A DNA stretch of 64,000 bases from Tenrec ecaudatus. Taxonomy: Eukaryota > Chordata > Mammalia > Afrosoricida > Tenrecidae. Position 1 is the first letter of the stretch; each line of letters opens with the position of its first letter. The notes beneath the pieces were generated by a model. It made no database searches. It saw nothing but the letters and a program-made list of their open reading frames with translations, and was not told where the DNA came from. The translations under genes and the position numbers were made by a program. The stretch is taken from NCBI RefSeq assembly GCF_050624435.1, contig NC_134537.1, positions 15,248,584 through 15,312,583 on the forward strand. Reading direction: 5' to 3'. Shown piece by piece: positions 1-11,300 of this stretch.

Positions 1-447
1 GGCAGATGTGAACAGAAATAGAAATCTTACCCCAAAGCACACAAAAACCTTTTGGTAAGTTCCTGTTTATTTACTTCAACTTCAGCAATTCCATTTTGGG
101 TTTCTCGAGTAGGAGGATGATTAATTGACATGAAGCAGTGTTTTTCCTGGCACTGGCACCCAGTGAGGAAATTGTATTATGAATTCTTTAATAACTTAGC
201 ATAATGAGATCATATAATAAATACATAATAATGTCTTTAGCTGGGAAATAGTACAATTTAGTGATTAAGAAAATGAACTTTTGAGTAAGATCAAACTGCG
301 TTTCTGTTGCAGGCTGCTAGTTAATGCTGATGACCGTGTGTGTGTAATGCTAACACTGAGCCGGGTCCTTTCATTTACAAAGTGACATCTTAGCACTGAA
401 CACATGCTGGCTACACAGATAGAGTCAGATTTGACTCATATCGTGCC
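1..447. other. Single-copy AT-rich flank, no recognised feature
   Basis: I see no repeat family, long reading frame or RNA gene here. The last five bases, GTGCC, form the left target duplication of the following LTR. Confidence 0.5.
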
Positions 448-956
448 TGTGCTAGTCTGGGTACTTTAGAGAAACACATCCGCAGAATCTCATATGTCTA
501 AGAGAGAGTTTTATATAAAGGGTACGTGCACATCAAGAAAACATCTCAACCCAGTGCTGCCCAAGCCACAAGTCCAACATTAACCCATGTGTCCAACATC
601 AATCCACAAAGTCCTCCTCCATCTCACAAAAGACACACAGTGATGCCAACTGCAGGAAGAAAGCCGAATCAGTAAATGTGTAGCATCTCAGCACTGGCAG
701 GAGTCTCCACAAGGCTGCTCCAGCACCCAGGGCTGCATCTGGGTAGGTCCATGCGGTTTCTCCTCAGGGATGTCTTGCAGGAAGTGAGCATTGCCAGTTG
801 AAGCAGGGAACTGGCTAAGGCAGCTGCCCCCTGGTCCGACCATCACAAAGCAAGAGACCCGAGAACTAGAAAGGTCCGACTCACTGAGCCATTTACCCCT
901 TTGCCCTTCAATTAACCCACATGTGTTTGTTGGCACAATAACCTTTAACTAACTCA
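448..956 (+). mobile_element. Solo LTR, family A, with exact 5-bp target duplication
   Basis: The element starts TGTGCTAG and ends CTAACTCA, so it has the TG...CA ends of an LTR. It is flanked by GTGCC on both sides (443-447 and 957-961), an exact 5-bp duplication. A TATATAAAG motif lies near 515 and a CACAATAA motif near the 3' end. The copy at 29491-30015 is clearly homologous along its whole length. No gag, pol or env sequence adjoins it, so it is a solo LTR. The 5-bp duplication suits an ERVL/MaLR-type or class I retrovirus. The exact family is not identified. Confidence 0.85.
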
Positions 957-1029
957 GTGCCCAGTCATTTATTGTTATTTACCAGCATTCGTTTATTATT
1001 TGGGTGATATATTTTGTACTTTTATTCCA

Positions 1030-2440
1030 ATTTCTATTTTTCTCATAGGAATATGAGACCTACTAGGGTAAATCTAAAAATAAAATATTTCTACCAAAGC
1101 ATAGAAATTTTTATTGATCAAAAATATCAAAATGTAAATCAGTTTTGTCATCCTTAAGGGACTCAAACCTTGTCCCTTTTACATGAGTTTTAGGAACCAA
1201 AAGAAGTCTTCAGGGGTAAGATCAGGGTGTTAGGGTAGACAAGATAAGGTTTCCCAATGAAATTATTTTATTTTTTTAAAAAAAAAAATTATTGGGGGCT
1301 CTTACAGCTCTTGTATTAATCCATACATCCATTGTATCAAGCACATTTGTACATACGTTGCCATCATCCTTTCCAAAACATTTTTCCACTTGAGCCCTTG
1401 GTATCAACTCCTCTTCTTTGCCTCCCTCCCCCGCCCTCCAAGCCCTTGCTAAATTATAAATTATTATTATTTTCATGTCTTACACCATCTGCTGTCTCCT
1501 TTCACCCATGTTTCTGTAATTGTCCCCCCTGGCCAGGGGTGGGGGTGGTGGTGGTTTGGAGGTGTCAATGGCTCCCTCTTTCTTCCCCTTCTCCCCCCCA
1601 CCGTCCCCCTACCCTCATGGTATTGCTATTCTCATTATTGCTCCTGAGGGGTTTATCTGCCCTGGATCCCGTATGTCGAGAGCTCTTATCTATGCCAGTG
1701 CGCATGCGCTGGCTTAGCCAGGTTTGTCAGGGAAAAGACCCAAAGTCAGTCTGCAAGACAATGAAATTCTCATACCATAGCCCATGCTCCCTGGAAGGAT
1801 GAACAGGTGCTTTGTTGTAATGGGGGTAAAAATGTTTGCCACAATTTTTCTGGCCTTTTGATTACCAAGGAAGTTTTGAATTAAAAAAAATTATCGTGAA
1901 AACAAAACAAAACATGATATTCCTGAGTTCTTCAAAAATATCTAAAAAGATGACCAATTTATGATAAAAACTAAAACAGACACACACAAAGAAACATGAC
2001 TATAACCTTCTGATCTGACCTCGTTGCCTTGAATTTACCTGGCCGATTGGACCCCTCAGAAGCCATTGTTTTGATTAAATCTCGCTCTATGAGTCATATT
2101 GGTAGACCCACCTAGTACCCTCGGTTACAGTTGAGTCCATAAATTCATCTTCATTTTGGTCGATCTTGTTTCAAAGACTGATGGGAAGATCAACTCTTTG
2201 AACTAGCTGATCTCTGTGCAACATTTTTTCCACACAAAACTCGTTGAGCCAAAAGCTTGTGAGTCCAATTTGCTCGCTTACAAGGACAGAAGCATGCGTG
2301 ATCCCGACTTCAGCACTCTGAACCCCTCGGTCCATCTCCCCTGTCTTCTAGCAGTGTTTTGCACATCAGCCACAGATCCTTCATTAGTTAAGGTTGGCCG
2401 TCTCTTGGCTTGTTGTTAACCTGGATTAAAAAATACAGCC
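1030..2440 (-). pseudogene. Mariner transposase fossil, split by an L1 fragment
   Basis: Read on the minus strand, about 2440-1740 and then 1261-1030 carry degenerate mariner-type transposase. Around 2370 is a helix-turn-helix-like stretch (LTNEGSVADV). Around 2030-2110 is a relic of the first catalytic region, with a match to the WVYQYDPETKRQS-type segment followed by KFKATRS. Around 1160-1250 is a C-terminal stretch resembling the family's SPDLAPSDFFLFPKLK region. Stops and frameshifts are frequent. A 3'-end motif of AT-rich bases (1075-1110) is shared with the copy at 57095-57560. The N-terminal coding end is missing or unrecognisable. Inactive. Confidence 0.72.
1262..1735 (-). mobile_element. 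L1 3' UTR fragment inserted in the mariner fossil
   Basis: This is the reverse complement of the lineage-specific L1 3' UTR found also at 27125, 39476, 50256, 54465 and 59678. The start of the copy (poly-T side) has ATTGGGGGCTCTTACAGCTC and the body has the GCCCTTGGTATCAACTCCTC block and the AAATTATAAATTATTATTAT block. It interrupts mariner sequence that continues on both sides, so it inserted later. Reading frames across it, including a 156-codon plus-strand frame, are antisense to the L1 tail and not genes. Confidence 0.82.
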
Positions 2441-2479
2441 TATAACATTGTTCTTTGGGGACAGCTCCCCCACCCCAAT

Positions 2480-2590
2480 ATAACTGGTATAAAAACCCAA
2501 ACAACACATTCGCTGCCATTGAGTCCCTGCCAATTCATAGCAAGCCCCCTGTGGGTTTCCAATACTGTAACTGTTTAGAGGCGTAAGTTA
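2480..2590 (-). mobile_element. AfroSINE, 3' part
   Basis: On the minus strand it reads as the distal part of the AfroSINE consensus: a GAAACCCACAGGGGG-like block, then a GACTCAATGGCAG-like block, then a T-rich tail. The tRNA-derived head is missing or too worn to recognise. Confidence 0.7.
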
Positions 2591-3989
2591 AACTAACACG
2601 TGTTTTACTATGTTGCTGGAGAAATTTGTTGCCACCGTGCTTTTGCTGAGACCAAGAGTCCAACGGCATCAATGCAGTGCATTTCTATCAATATGGGTTG
2701 ATGTCTATTATTGGTTGATCTATTAAGATAATTTAAAATGAGTAAGCTATGGGAGTAGAAAGCCTCATCTGATTCCTGTAGATAGGTTGGTGGTTTCAAA
2801 ATGCTAGTTGTTTGGTTCGAAGCCTACTTTGTGTAACCCATTACATAACTCTCTGCCTAGTTTATGGTATGAAATCTGAGGAACTTGCATCCAAATCCCA
2901 ATTGCCTATTACTTTCTAACCTTTTTCCACCTCTGAGCCAATTTAGCAAACCAAGTTCATTGCAACCAGCAGGCATTCCCCCTAAAAGGAGCAAACTTCT
3001 GAATTTATGATGATACAGAGAAATTTTTTTAATTATTTAGAATAGCTCCTCTTTTTCATTTTATATGATTTACACTCCACTGCCAAAGTCCAGCAAAGTA
3101 AATGATACACCCAAAAATATATATTTTGGGAGCTTTTGTATTCTCTTTCTTTGGTAACATTTTAAAATTTATTTTGAGGAGCCTAAATAGACCTTTCTGG
3201 AAACAATTAAAATGATCTTTTTCATTTATTTCCAATATTTATTTGAAAAATAAGTTTAAAACATAATTACCAGTATTTAACTCAGATTAAAACCCTGTTA
3301 TCTATATTCTCTTCTTATTACAGTTTTTTAAAAAATTCTTTTGTTTCTATGATTGACGCTTCTATATATTTTTTTAGATAGTATGAATTATCTATCTACC
3401 TGGCACCTATTTTTATATACAAGATTGTCTATCTTTAATAATTATAAAGCAATGTTAACATTTTCTTTGAGTTCATATTTTTGAAGGCAGTGGTGGATAC
3501 TTATTTAGCAAAATCACAAACTGTACATATGATAAGGTACCTGTGCAGGAAAGGAACTATACCAAGCATGCACCAACTTTCCTCTGGGGACTGTGAGGTA
3601 AAAAAATAGAGACATTCCAAACATGATATTATGAGATTTCAATAATAAGACTGCCTGCCACTTTGGAAGATAATCCAAAATGACAAAGAAGCAATGTGTG
3701 ATCATTATTGTGGATTAACCGATAGATATGAAGATGCTGCATTGGTAAGAATGGCACAGCAATAGGAGACCTGGATGTATGTGGACTTGGGTGATTCCCT
3801 CACTTCTCATATCAATGTATGTGTGATTGATAATAATGTTTGGAAAACCTGGTTGCCTACATTCGATGGTAATTTAAATGCTACCTAATATTTATTTGCC
3901 TATTTTGTGAGGAATTCATGATGCATTAATAATTATTTATAGCTGCTTCATATTGTTAACTGAAGTATTGAAATATCTGGGTGTCTATT
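2591..3989. other. AT-rich sequence without recognised features
   Basis: About 1.4 kb of AT-rich DNA with no repeat that I can name and only frames under 65 codons. Old, decayed repeats cannot be excluded by eye. Confidence 0.45.
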
Positions 3990-4325
3990 TCTCTCACTCC
4001 GATTATTCATTCATTGTGTTTTTTAATTCAGTATTTTCTGAAAGCCTAGCGTTCTGTTGGCTGTCAGGCTATTGATGAGAAGCAAAAGCCCTGATCTCTC
4101 TTGGAGCAGAAAGAGACATAGACCACTAATAGAAGTACACAGAAAGTCAAGTTCACATCAAAAGATAGTAAGGAAACATGCACTTTGGTCTGCGGAAGTT
4201 GAATGAGAATACGTACTGCTATAAAATGAAGATTAATTAGTGAGGACAATATAAAATTCTCCCCAGCACCCAGCACAGTCTCGGGTATATGATTATTACA
4301 GAATGAATTAAAGGTAGGGAAGGGT
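3990..4325 (+). mobile_element. Probable ancient L2 3' end
   Basis: The pattern ATTCATTCATT, then a decayed copy of the transition through 'dumb-bell' text typical of L2 (gains of GAGAAGCAAAAGCCCTGATC, then GGAGCAGAAAGAGACATAGA), ending with CCCAGCACCCAGCACAGTCT and GAATGAATTAAAGG, matches the mammal-wide L2 tail in order. Divergence is high, so the limits are approximate. Confidence 0.5.
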
Positions 4326-6076
4326 AATACGTAGGGTTACAAAGCTATTCCAGAACATGACTTGCTTTGAAGCCAGTGAGACACAGGATGCTGCTCATAC
4401 GTGAGGTACAAGGGATTTGGTACATGAGGGCAGGTTAGAAATGAGCCAGAGCTAGATGAATTAAGTGGAGTATGTTTTATTAGGAGGCTTATGTTGTATC
4501 CCATATTAAAAAGCACAAAACCTGGTCAAGCGGCAATGTGGACGTTAAAACGTGATAACTCTGTCCTGTTGTTTTGAAGGCTCGCACGGCGGCTCCGAGG
4601 GAAGAAACTACTGGAGAGATTGTTCCACGGCTGCCAGAGAGCAACGCGCGATTGAATTACATGAGCGTGTCAAGGAGTGAAAATTTCCAATTTGAGGTGG
4701 GACTTACATTTAGTGACTAATTGGATTAAATGAAAGATGGAGAGGTGAGGTAAAGATTATTTGTTTCATGTAAGGACTCCATCTTTCATACACATTCATA
4801 TTAAATAAACATGATCAGATATCACTGTAAGTTGAGGACCTAGAGAAGCAAATAACCCAGATGTTGCCCTCAAATGACCCAGATGGTGGTTTCGTGGGTC
4901 ATGATGATAATTGTGGCAGGCTTTCTTGATCTATGGGGTTTGACGGAGTGTTTTCAAAATATTCCATCATATCAGTGGTTCAGTGCAGTTGCTTTCTTCA
5001 CATCTTCAACCCTCTTTATCCAATACATCTGTTGTCAGTAGGCTTGGACGCCATGCTTGGTCTCTACTTAAATAAGAGAATGGAAATATTTGTATTCATG
5101 TTTTCAAGAGTAATGTATTACTGCAATGGGGAAAAATAGAAGCATATTACCCCAAGATTTTTATCATGGCTTCCTTTTCAATATTTGTAGATTCAAATTG
5201 AGTAGAGAGGATGTTAATTAGTTTGCAGATTTGTTTAATTGTCTATAATAGGAAGCTAATTGGTGTTTTGCTTAAAGAATGAATTTAAGGAAATGTGATT
5301 TGAAAAGTGTAGTGTTGTTAATTGTGCTGATCTAAGAAGCAGAAACTATTGATTGAATAATATAAGCAATTTGACTGCTTACCTGTAGGCTCCATTCTGG
5401 AAACCAGAATTGGAGGAGGCGAACAATAGAGACTTCATAAACGATGACTCTGACCTAATTCTAAGTGTGCTTTTACACAGATTACATAATCAATTTATGT
5501 GACCTGAATTCTTCATTTGGGCATTGGTAGATTTCTGATAGGAGATTGAATGGTAAATTGTAGCTAAGGTGGGTACAGATGTGATAAAAAGGCGGGGAAT
5601 AGGCTAGTCAGTTAATATTGTGGCAGTATCATTTACTCTTATAAAGTGCCATAATGTGATATGAGAGAGGACTGGCCGTAGTCAAGGTTTATTCTCTCTT
5701 GTACCCCAGGGGATAACTCTAAGAGGAGTTCAAGGAGTCTCAGAATCAGAGAAGGAGAAGCAGGGCAGGTCTGAAGGGTAGCTGATAAACGGATTCTATG
5801 AAGAAATACCAAAGGTAGAATAGACGTGGAGGCAAATAGAAAAGGCTTGCAGGGTGGGAACAGGGTGAGCCAATGCTGAGGAATGGGAGGCATGGGGTAG
5901 CTGCATCTCTACCTCACCTGACTGCCAACACGTAGGAAATTAGGAGAGAGGTGGGGGGGACCTTGGAGGTCTGTTGAAGAAGAGAGGAGTTTGGAGAAAC
6001 CTAAAGTGACTGATGAACCAGTTAAGCTATAGAGACACATAGGGGAGAAAATACAAACCAGAAGATGCCATATGAA

Positions 6077-6079
<3 letters not shown>
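4326..6079. other. No recognised feature
   Basis: Roughly 1.75 kb with no SINE, LINE or LTR I can name. The longest frame (84 codons, near 5640-5890 on the minus strand) has no recognisable domain and reads as a chance frame. Confidence 0.4.
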
Positions 6080-6120
<41 letters not shown>

Positions 6121-6160
6121 GGGGTGGAGGGAGAGAGAGAAAGAGAGAAAGACTATTAAG
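6080..6160. repeat. (GT)n microsatellite followed by GA-rich tract
   Basis: An uninterrupted GT tract of about 34 bases (6080-6113) is followed by a purine-rich GAGAGA/AAGAGA tract to about 6160. Compound GT/GA microsatellites are common in mammalian genomes and often polymorphic. Confidence 0.95.
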
Positions 6161-6779
6161 GGGGAATACAAGAGTGTGCGGATTGATTGAGGAACTCTAT
6201 TTGATGGAAGTATACGCTTAAAATTGGTTTATTTTTACCTTGCTGGTTCCTACTTAGCTGTTCTCCTTTTCAAACACTTAAAAAGCTTCTTGGGCAAATT
6301 CCATAACTTTCCTGTTCCTTCAGTGACAGCCCATGCCTATTTTAAATTTAAATTTGTTTTCTATTTAAATCTTTCCCTGACTCCCTGTTCAGGCTCTCAT
6401 TGTAACTTAAAGATTTGGTGGAAGTAAGGAGATGGCGGGGGACACCGTGAGAGGGAAGCCCCGGGTGCCAGTACCTGGATGCTGATGGGGCTGTAACATA
6501 TTTGTGAGAAAATCCCATTATCTTTGCACTCCATGGTTGCGCACAACTTCTGAAGCCCCCTGATAGACTCATTCCTTCCTTTCTTCGCTCTAGCTGCGAC
6601 AGCCGTTAGAACTGGGAGGAAGGATGGAATAAGTTGGGAACACAAAGCTGGAGAGTGTGTGGAATTTTTAAATCTCTCATCAGGTAGCTGTCACTTGGGT
6701 AGGTTTTTTACATTGACACTTCTTTCCTCGGATGCATATTTGAATTCATGAGCTCTTCCGTCATGTTTCCCATTCAACC
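6161..6779. other. No recognised feature
   Basis: Mixed-composition sequence. Short frames on both strands near 6350-6650 overlap each other and show no domain. Nothing else is identifiable. Confidence 0.4.
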
Positions 6780-7287
6780 TGTGGCAGTTACATAATCCAT
6801 GTCCACTTGATAAATACCTGTAGGAGCAGAGTCTAGCCTGTCAATCAGGTCACAGCCTGATGATGTCTCCTTATGGGCATGACCTTCTCATAATGATTCT
6901 GGGAACTTCCTGTCTTTTCTCCCTGGAGGCAGGACAGACTCTCTTTGCTTCACCTTGCTGTTGAGGAGCCACACTCAGAGAGCTGGTAGAGCCATGTGGA
7001 GACCCACACCAGCATTGAGATTCTTCTAGCACCACTGGATCCACAAAACTTTGCACCCACCAGCCTGTGAGCTTCCACCATTTGGCATCATTGCATGTAC
7101 TGCATGAGTCTGAAGAGGAATTTATGGACTAATATCAAGCATATGGGCTAATAATGGACTTGTGGATCTGATCTGGACCCAGCTGGGATGTTTTCTCAAT
7201 ATACAATCACTCTTGTCTAGAAAGCTCTCTCTTACACACATATGAGTGTCATTAGGTTTGTTTCTATAGTCAACCTAGTCTAACACA
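6780..7287 (-). mobile_element. Solo LTR, family B, with 5-bp target duplication
   Basis: On the minus strand the element starts TGTGTTAGAC and ends AACTGCCACA. The flanks are CAACC (6775-6779) and CAACG (7288-7292), a 5-bp duplication with one difference. Internal blocks such as GGAAGTTCCCAGAATCATTA and ACCTGATTGACAGGCTAGAC (minus strand) recur in the copy at 11301-11889. No internal viral genes are present. Confidence 0.85.
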
Positions 7288-7294
7288 CAACGCT

Positions 7295-7400
7295 TTTAAC
7301 TCTTCCAAATATCCGGCTCCCAGATATTTTCATGCAGCACATAGCTGCTTACTGTGGGAGTCCTCATCTCCTGTAGGTGGCCTTCTCCCGTGGAATGACA
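7295..7400 (+). mobile_element. Possible L2 fragment
   Basis: The order CCCAGATATTTTCATGCAGC ... CTGCTTACTG ... GGTGGCCTTCTCC resembles the L2 3' region. It is short and diverged, so this is only a suggestion. Confidence 0.3.
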
Positions 7401-7644
7401 ATAACTGCCTTCTGAGAAATCCATGTAGTCCTACGGGAACTCAGAGATCTTTTCCCTAACAAATGGTGGCAATATCTGTTTGTTGATCCTCTTCTATCTC
7501 TGTCTTAGGTCCACCATTTTCAATTCTCTTTACTCATTATTTAGACAAGCTGATAGTTAAATCACTAATCAGTTGTCCATAGAGACTTTTAATCAGGTGA
7601 TTAAATGTTCCAATTATTTTCTTGGATGAATATCAGTAATACTG

Positions 7645-8250
7645 TCACACCCCACTCTTGGCTTCAAGGAGACTGTATCCTAGAGAAACAAAACAGTGAC
7701 ACTCATATGTGCACGTGTATAGATAGAAATTTATTTCGAGAAATGGATCATGCAGTTGTAGAAGTGGGTAAGTCTGGTCCAGTTCAATTATGTGGGTCCG
7801 ATGATGGCTGAAGGCATCTTCTGCCTCTTGCGGATGCCAAGGCTAACAAACAAGTAGCAGGGAGACCCCAGGCTGGTGGCTACTGGACTGAATGAATCTG
7901 ATAGTCCACTGATGGCCCCTGCGATCAGCAGATGCTATAGCAGGATGTTGATGAACCAGGTGCAGGATCCAAATCCAGCAATCAAAGCTAGCTAGTGAAA
8001 ACACACTGTCAATTCCTACTAAGAATAGACAGGGAATGAAACCTCCCTCAGTTGTATGAATGTGGTGACCAGATTAAGGAGGTATATTCTCCATATAACT
8101 CCTTGGCTACTTCACAGAAAATCCCATCATAATGTTGACCATATTGTGTTAGATCAGCTTGTGGGAAAACCCTGCCCCGAGTCACTTTGACATAAATCCT
8201 AACAACCTCAGAGACATGACAGTCTCTCATCAGAGGCATGTGCTCCCCTA
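7645..8250 (+). mobile_element. LTR-like repeat, family C
   Basis: It shares the CTAGAGAAACAAAACAGTG head motif with families A and B and is colinear with 38655-39475. Matching blocks in order include GTAGAAGTGGGTAA, GGATCCAAATCCA, GAATGAAACCTCC and AGGAGGTATATTCTCC. Ends are worn and I could not fix a target duplication. An ERV-derived LTR is the most likely origin. Confidence 0.6.
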
Positions 8251-8779
8251 GGGCAGAAGGCTTGATGACAAAGCTCCTTCTCCCATCTCATGCCGACCAG
8301 GAGGTCAGGGATGGTTTGAGGGATGTGTGTTTGTTTCTCTCTTAATAAGTAGACATCTTGCCCCTACTTTAGGTGGCTTTTAATTTTATTACAGATGCGG
8401 AATGCTTATTATCTTTAGAAAAGTCTCACATATCATCCTCATGGAGGTATTTACTATAGCTATATCTATTATCAAGTGGACTCTTTAATAGAAAAATAAA
8501 CTTCTACACAACAAGAGTTGTGTCTCAGAGACTCTTGGTCTTTCAAGATCTTCAGATTAATAAATTAATAGCTTAGACCTATATGTAAATTTAGCTTGGC
8601 TGTTTTACATATTTTGGCATTGTTTGGTTTTCAATTAACTTCCCAAGATGTAAAACTTAAGGCTGACCTGGGCTCATGCACAGAGGAGTGTGTGCCCACT
8701 CATACCACCCGAATGGCCTTGCAGTGGACACTTGAACTCTATCTTTTAAACCTAAGAAAGCACATAACTAAATACATAT
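8251..8779. other. No recognised feature
   Basis: AT-rich sequence between an LTR and an L1 relic. A 119-codon plus-strand frame (8596-8955) has no recognisable domain and runs into the L1 relic, so it is treated as a chance frame. Confidence 0.4.
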
Positions 8780-9135
8780 TTTACTGCTTTGTTGAGGTGA
8801 TTCCAGTCTGCAACATTAACCCATTTATACTTCAGATCCCTTATATTGAAATGTTTGTAAAGTTGACACAACCATCACCACAAGCTAATGTTCCTGTTCT
8901 ACACCCGAAGGGATTGATGCTGGTAGTCACTGTCCATCTGTCTGCACCCTTGTAGTCACAGATTGACTTTGTGTTTTAGACACTGGCTTGTTCGAGGCTT
9001 TTCTTAAAAATTGAATCCTACACTATATGATATTTTGTGGTTGACTTCTTTTAATTAGTAGAAATTTTTCAAGATTTATCCTTGTTCTCTCATGTGTCAT
9101 TTTATTTCCAAATAATGTGAAAAATACATTTTGAA
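8780..9135. mobile_element. Ancient L1M-type fragment
   Basis: The series TGTTGAGGTGATTCCAG, ACACAACCATCACCACAAGC, GTTCCTGTTCTACACCC, TTGAATCCTACACTATATGA and CAAGATTTATCCTTGTTCT follows, in order, a well-known mammalian L1M segment. A second relic of the same segment lies at 46040-46275. Orientation relative to the L1 reading frames was not settled. Confidence 0.6.
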
Positions 9136-9229
9136 AGCGGGGGATTTTTTGGCTTGTTTTTAATATTCTGTGTTCTCTAAAAAGCAATTGTAGAGATGGA
9201 GATGTGCATGCAAATCATTTACCAGTTAG

Positions 9230-9405
9230 TTACCTGTAGCCAGGTACTGATGGGTCACCTCTGACTCATGACCACCTCATAGGTATCCAAGTAGAACTCT
9301 GCCATAGCAGGCTTTCAGGGATGGGATTTGTGGAACATAGATCGGCAGGCCTTTTTTTCAAGCTGCCTCTGGGTGCATTCTAAGGTCCTACTTTTGGCTT
9401 CGTAG
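9230..9405 (-). mobile_element. AfroSINE, minus strand
   Basis: Read on the minus strand it has CACCCAGAGGC, AAGGCCTGCCGATCTA, GCAGAGTTCTACTTGG and GTGGTCATGAGTCAGAGG, the expected order of AfroSINE middle and tail blocks. It represents the variant carrying an 'AAGGCCTGGCGATCTGCT' block. Confidence 0.7.
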
Positions 9406-9834
9406 ATAGCTACGTGAACTCTTGGCAGACCTGTCCTTATTGGTGAGCAAGACTGGTGAGAGGAGAGGCACGGAGTAGGGGCAGAATGAAGGGAATTACA
9501 GACTCAACACAGCTGTCCCAACAGGGTCCAGAGCAGACTGCCCACTGCACTGGTCGCCATGAGAAAGAAATCACCTTCTTTGTCTTGCTCGGTCACTGGT
9601 GCCAGGGGTAGCCTAAGAATGATGTGATTTCAGCTGGAAAGCTAAGACGAAATTTAGAGAAATCCAGCAGAGCCTCTTAAAATGATACATTTTACAGCTG
9701 AGCAGCAAGTCTTTTGCTTAAAAGAGGCCACATATTTTTGGTTAACAAGACTGAAATAAGTATCTGTTTTAAAAAGAGTTAACAAAACTCCAAGGATGTT
9801 GGCTTGTAAAAAATATGCCAAAGTGTGTGTTCAT
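9406..9834. other. No recognised feature
   Basis: Mixed single-copy-looking DNA. No repeat or reading frame of note. Confidence 0.35.
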
Positions 9835-9960
9835 GTAGTGTCTTCTTTCCCAGCGCAGCTCTTTGAGGGCAGAGGCTTCTACCTCCTTTTGTGCGTTAAT
9901 TTTCTCCCAATCAGAACCTGAACACACAGTGGGAGCCCAGTAAATGCTGGCAATCAACAG
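9835..9960 (+). mobile_element. L2 3' end fragment
   Basis: CAGCTCTTTGAGGGCAGAGG, then a worn middle, then CACACAGTGGGAGCCCAGTAAATGCTGG is the standard order of the L2 3' end (summary block followed by the 'cagtaggtgctcaataaatgctgg' tail). Confidence 0.6.
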
Positions 9961-10721
9961 AGGTAGCCAAGAAAGATAAATAAATCCCCTTATTTCACAC
10001 GGATATCTTGCATCCTGAGAACATAGCCTCATAGCTTGCTCACGTACTAAGTCTACACTCTGAGGCGCCAAGAATTATAAGGTAGATAGAAAATAGACCT
10101 GAGGTTGTTGGCTGACTTCCCAAAGAGTGTACAGTGGGTATTATTATAAACAGAAATGTTCTAGTAAATTTAAAAAACTTGAACCCCTACCATGCCTAAC
10201 GATCATGGCACACTTCCAGGCTTGATGTGGCAGTGAGTGGTCTTGGTAGTAACAGGCTATGAGTACGTAGACGTCATCTTCAGTTCCCAGGACACTTCTT
10301 ATGGAAACCTTCATAGTAATGACATTGAGCCACGGGTTCCAACCTGTTCCCAGGTGTCCCAAACCTGCCCAAATTTCACATTCCTCATTGTGAACTGGAA
10401 AATAATCTTCACTCCATCAGCCATGACATTGCCACTCAGAAGCTAATTATTCATATTTTGAGACCCGGTGGTTGTGCTTGGTAACTCACAGATGAGCTCC
10501 TCTCCAGGCACGTAGTGCTATTGGTTTTGTTTATTGATTGCTATTGGTTTTGCCTATTGAAGAGTGTATAGATTTTTTTTCTCTTTTCTGTGATAGGTCT
10601 TTATATACTTTATAAGAATCTTGATGATCAAGTGATAAAATTAAGAAAATCTATTGACTCAGTTATGAACAAACTCTATTGCTCACCATACATGTTTACA
10701 CTGTATCACTGAATGTACTTT
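9961..10721. other. No recognised feature
   Basis: Single-copy-looking DNA. Frames of 69-100 codons here overlap on opposite strands and show no domain. A short direct repeat of CTATTGGTTTTG occurs near 10520-10555. Confidence 0.4.
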
Positions 10722-10845
10722 AGGAGCCCTGGGAATGTAATGTTTAGGTATCAGGCTGCTAAACTCTTAGAAACCCACAGGGGGCAAGTTCTAACCTGTT
10801 CCCTAGGGTCACCAGGAGTCAGCATCCACTGGGTGGCAGGAAGAG
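10722..10845 (+). mobile_element. AfroSINE, internally deleted
   Basis: The 5' head (GGAGCCCTGG...AATGTAATG...GGCTGCTAA) is joined directly to the tail (CTTAGAAACCCACAGGGGGC...GGGTCACCAGGAGTCAGCAT). About 80 bases of the usual middle are missing. Confidence 0.75.
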
Positions 10846-10954
10846 AGAGAGATGCATATGTACAGGTGTGATTTATCTTCAACATGCAAAGCACATTGTA
10901 GTCACAGAGAAAGCCCTACCTTCCCTCTCTACATCACCTTAAAATTCCATTAAA

Positions 10955-11210
10955 AAAACAAACATTGTATTAGGGGCTCATACAACTCTTATCACAATCC
11001 ATACATATACATACATCAATTGTATAAAGCACATCTGTACATTCTTTACCCTAATCACTTTCTTTTCTTTTTTAAATTTTATTAGGGGCTCATACAACTC
11101 TTATCACAATCCACACATATACATACATAAATTGTATAAAGCACATCCGTATATTCTTTGCCCTAATCACTCCAAAGCATTTGCTCTCCACTTAAAAGAT
11201 GAGATTTTCT
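10955..11210 (-). mobile_element. L1 3' terminal fragment with 112-bp tandem duplication
   Basis: Two near-identical units begin TTAGGGGCTCATACAACTCT at about 10970 and 11082, each followed by ATCACAATCCA, CATACAT and TTGTATAAAGCACAT. They are joined by a T-rich spacer. This is the end of an L1 3' UTR on the minus strand, from a subfamily distinct from the GGGGGCTCTTACAGCTC type. Confidence 0.75.
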
Positions 11211-11300
11211 TTTCCATGAACTTTTGAAAGTGTCTTTGTAGTTACTCCGGAGACTAATTGTCATGGATTTTATTTAAGAGACATTTGAACTGGGTATAAG

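Noticed and set aside
510..530. TATATAAAG motif as an active promoter
   Set aside because: It is part of a solo LTR and recurs in its sister copy; nothing in the sequence shows present activity.
1332..1802. 156-codon plus-strand reading frame, the longest in the window
   Set aside because: It lies antisense over an L1 3' UTR fragment and mariner fossil. Its proline- and leucine-rich composition comes from the pyrimidine-rich L1 strand.
8596..8955. 119-codon plus-strand frame
   Set aside because: It overlaps an ancient L1M segment and has no domain.
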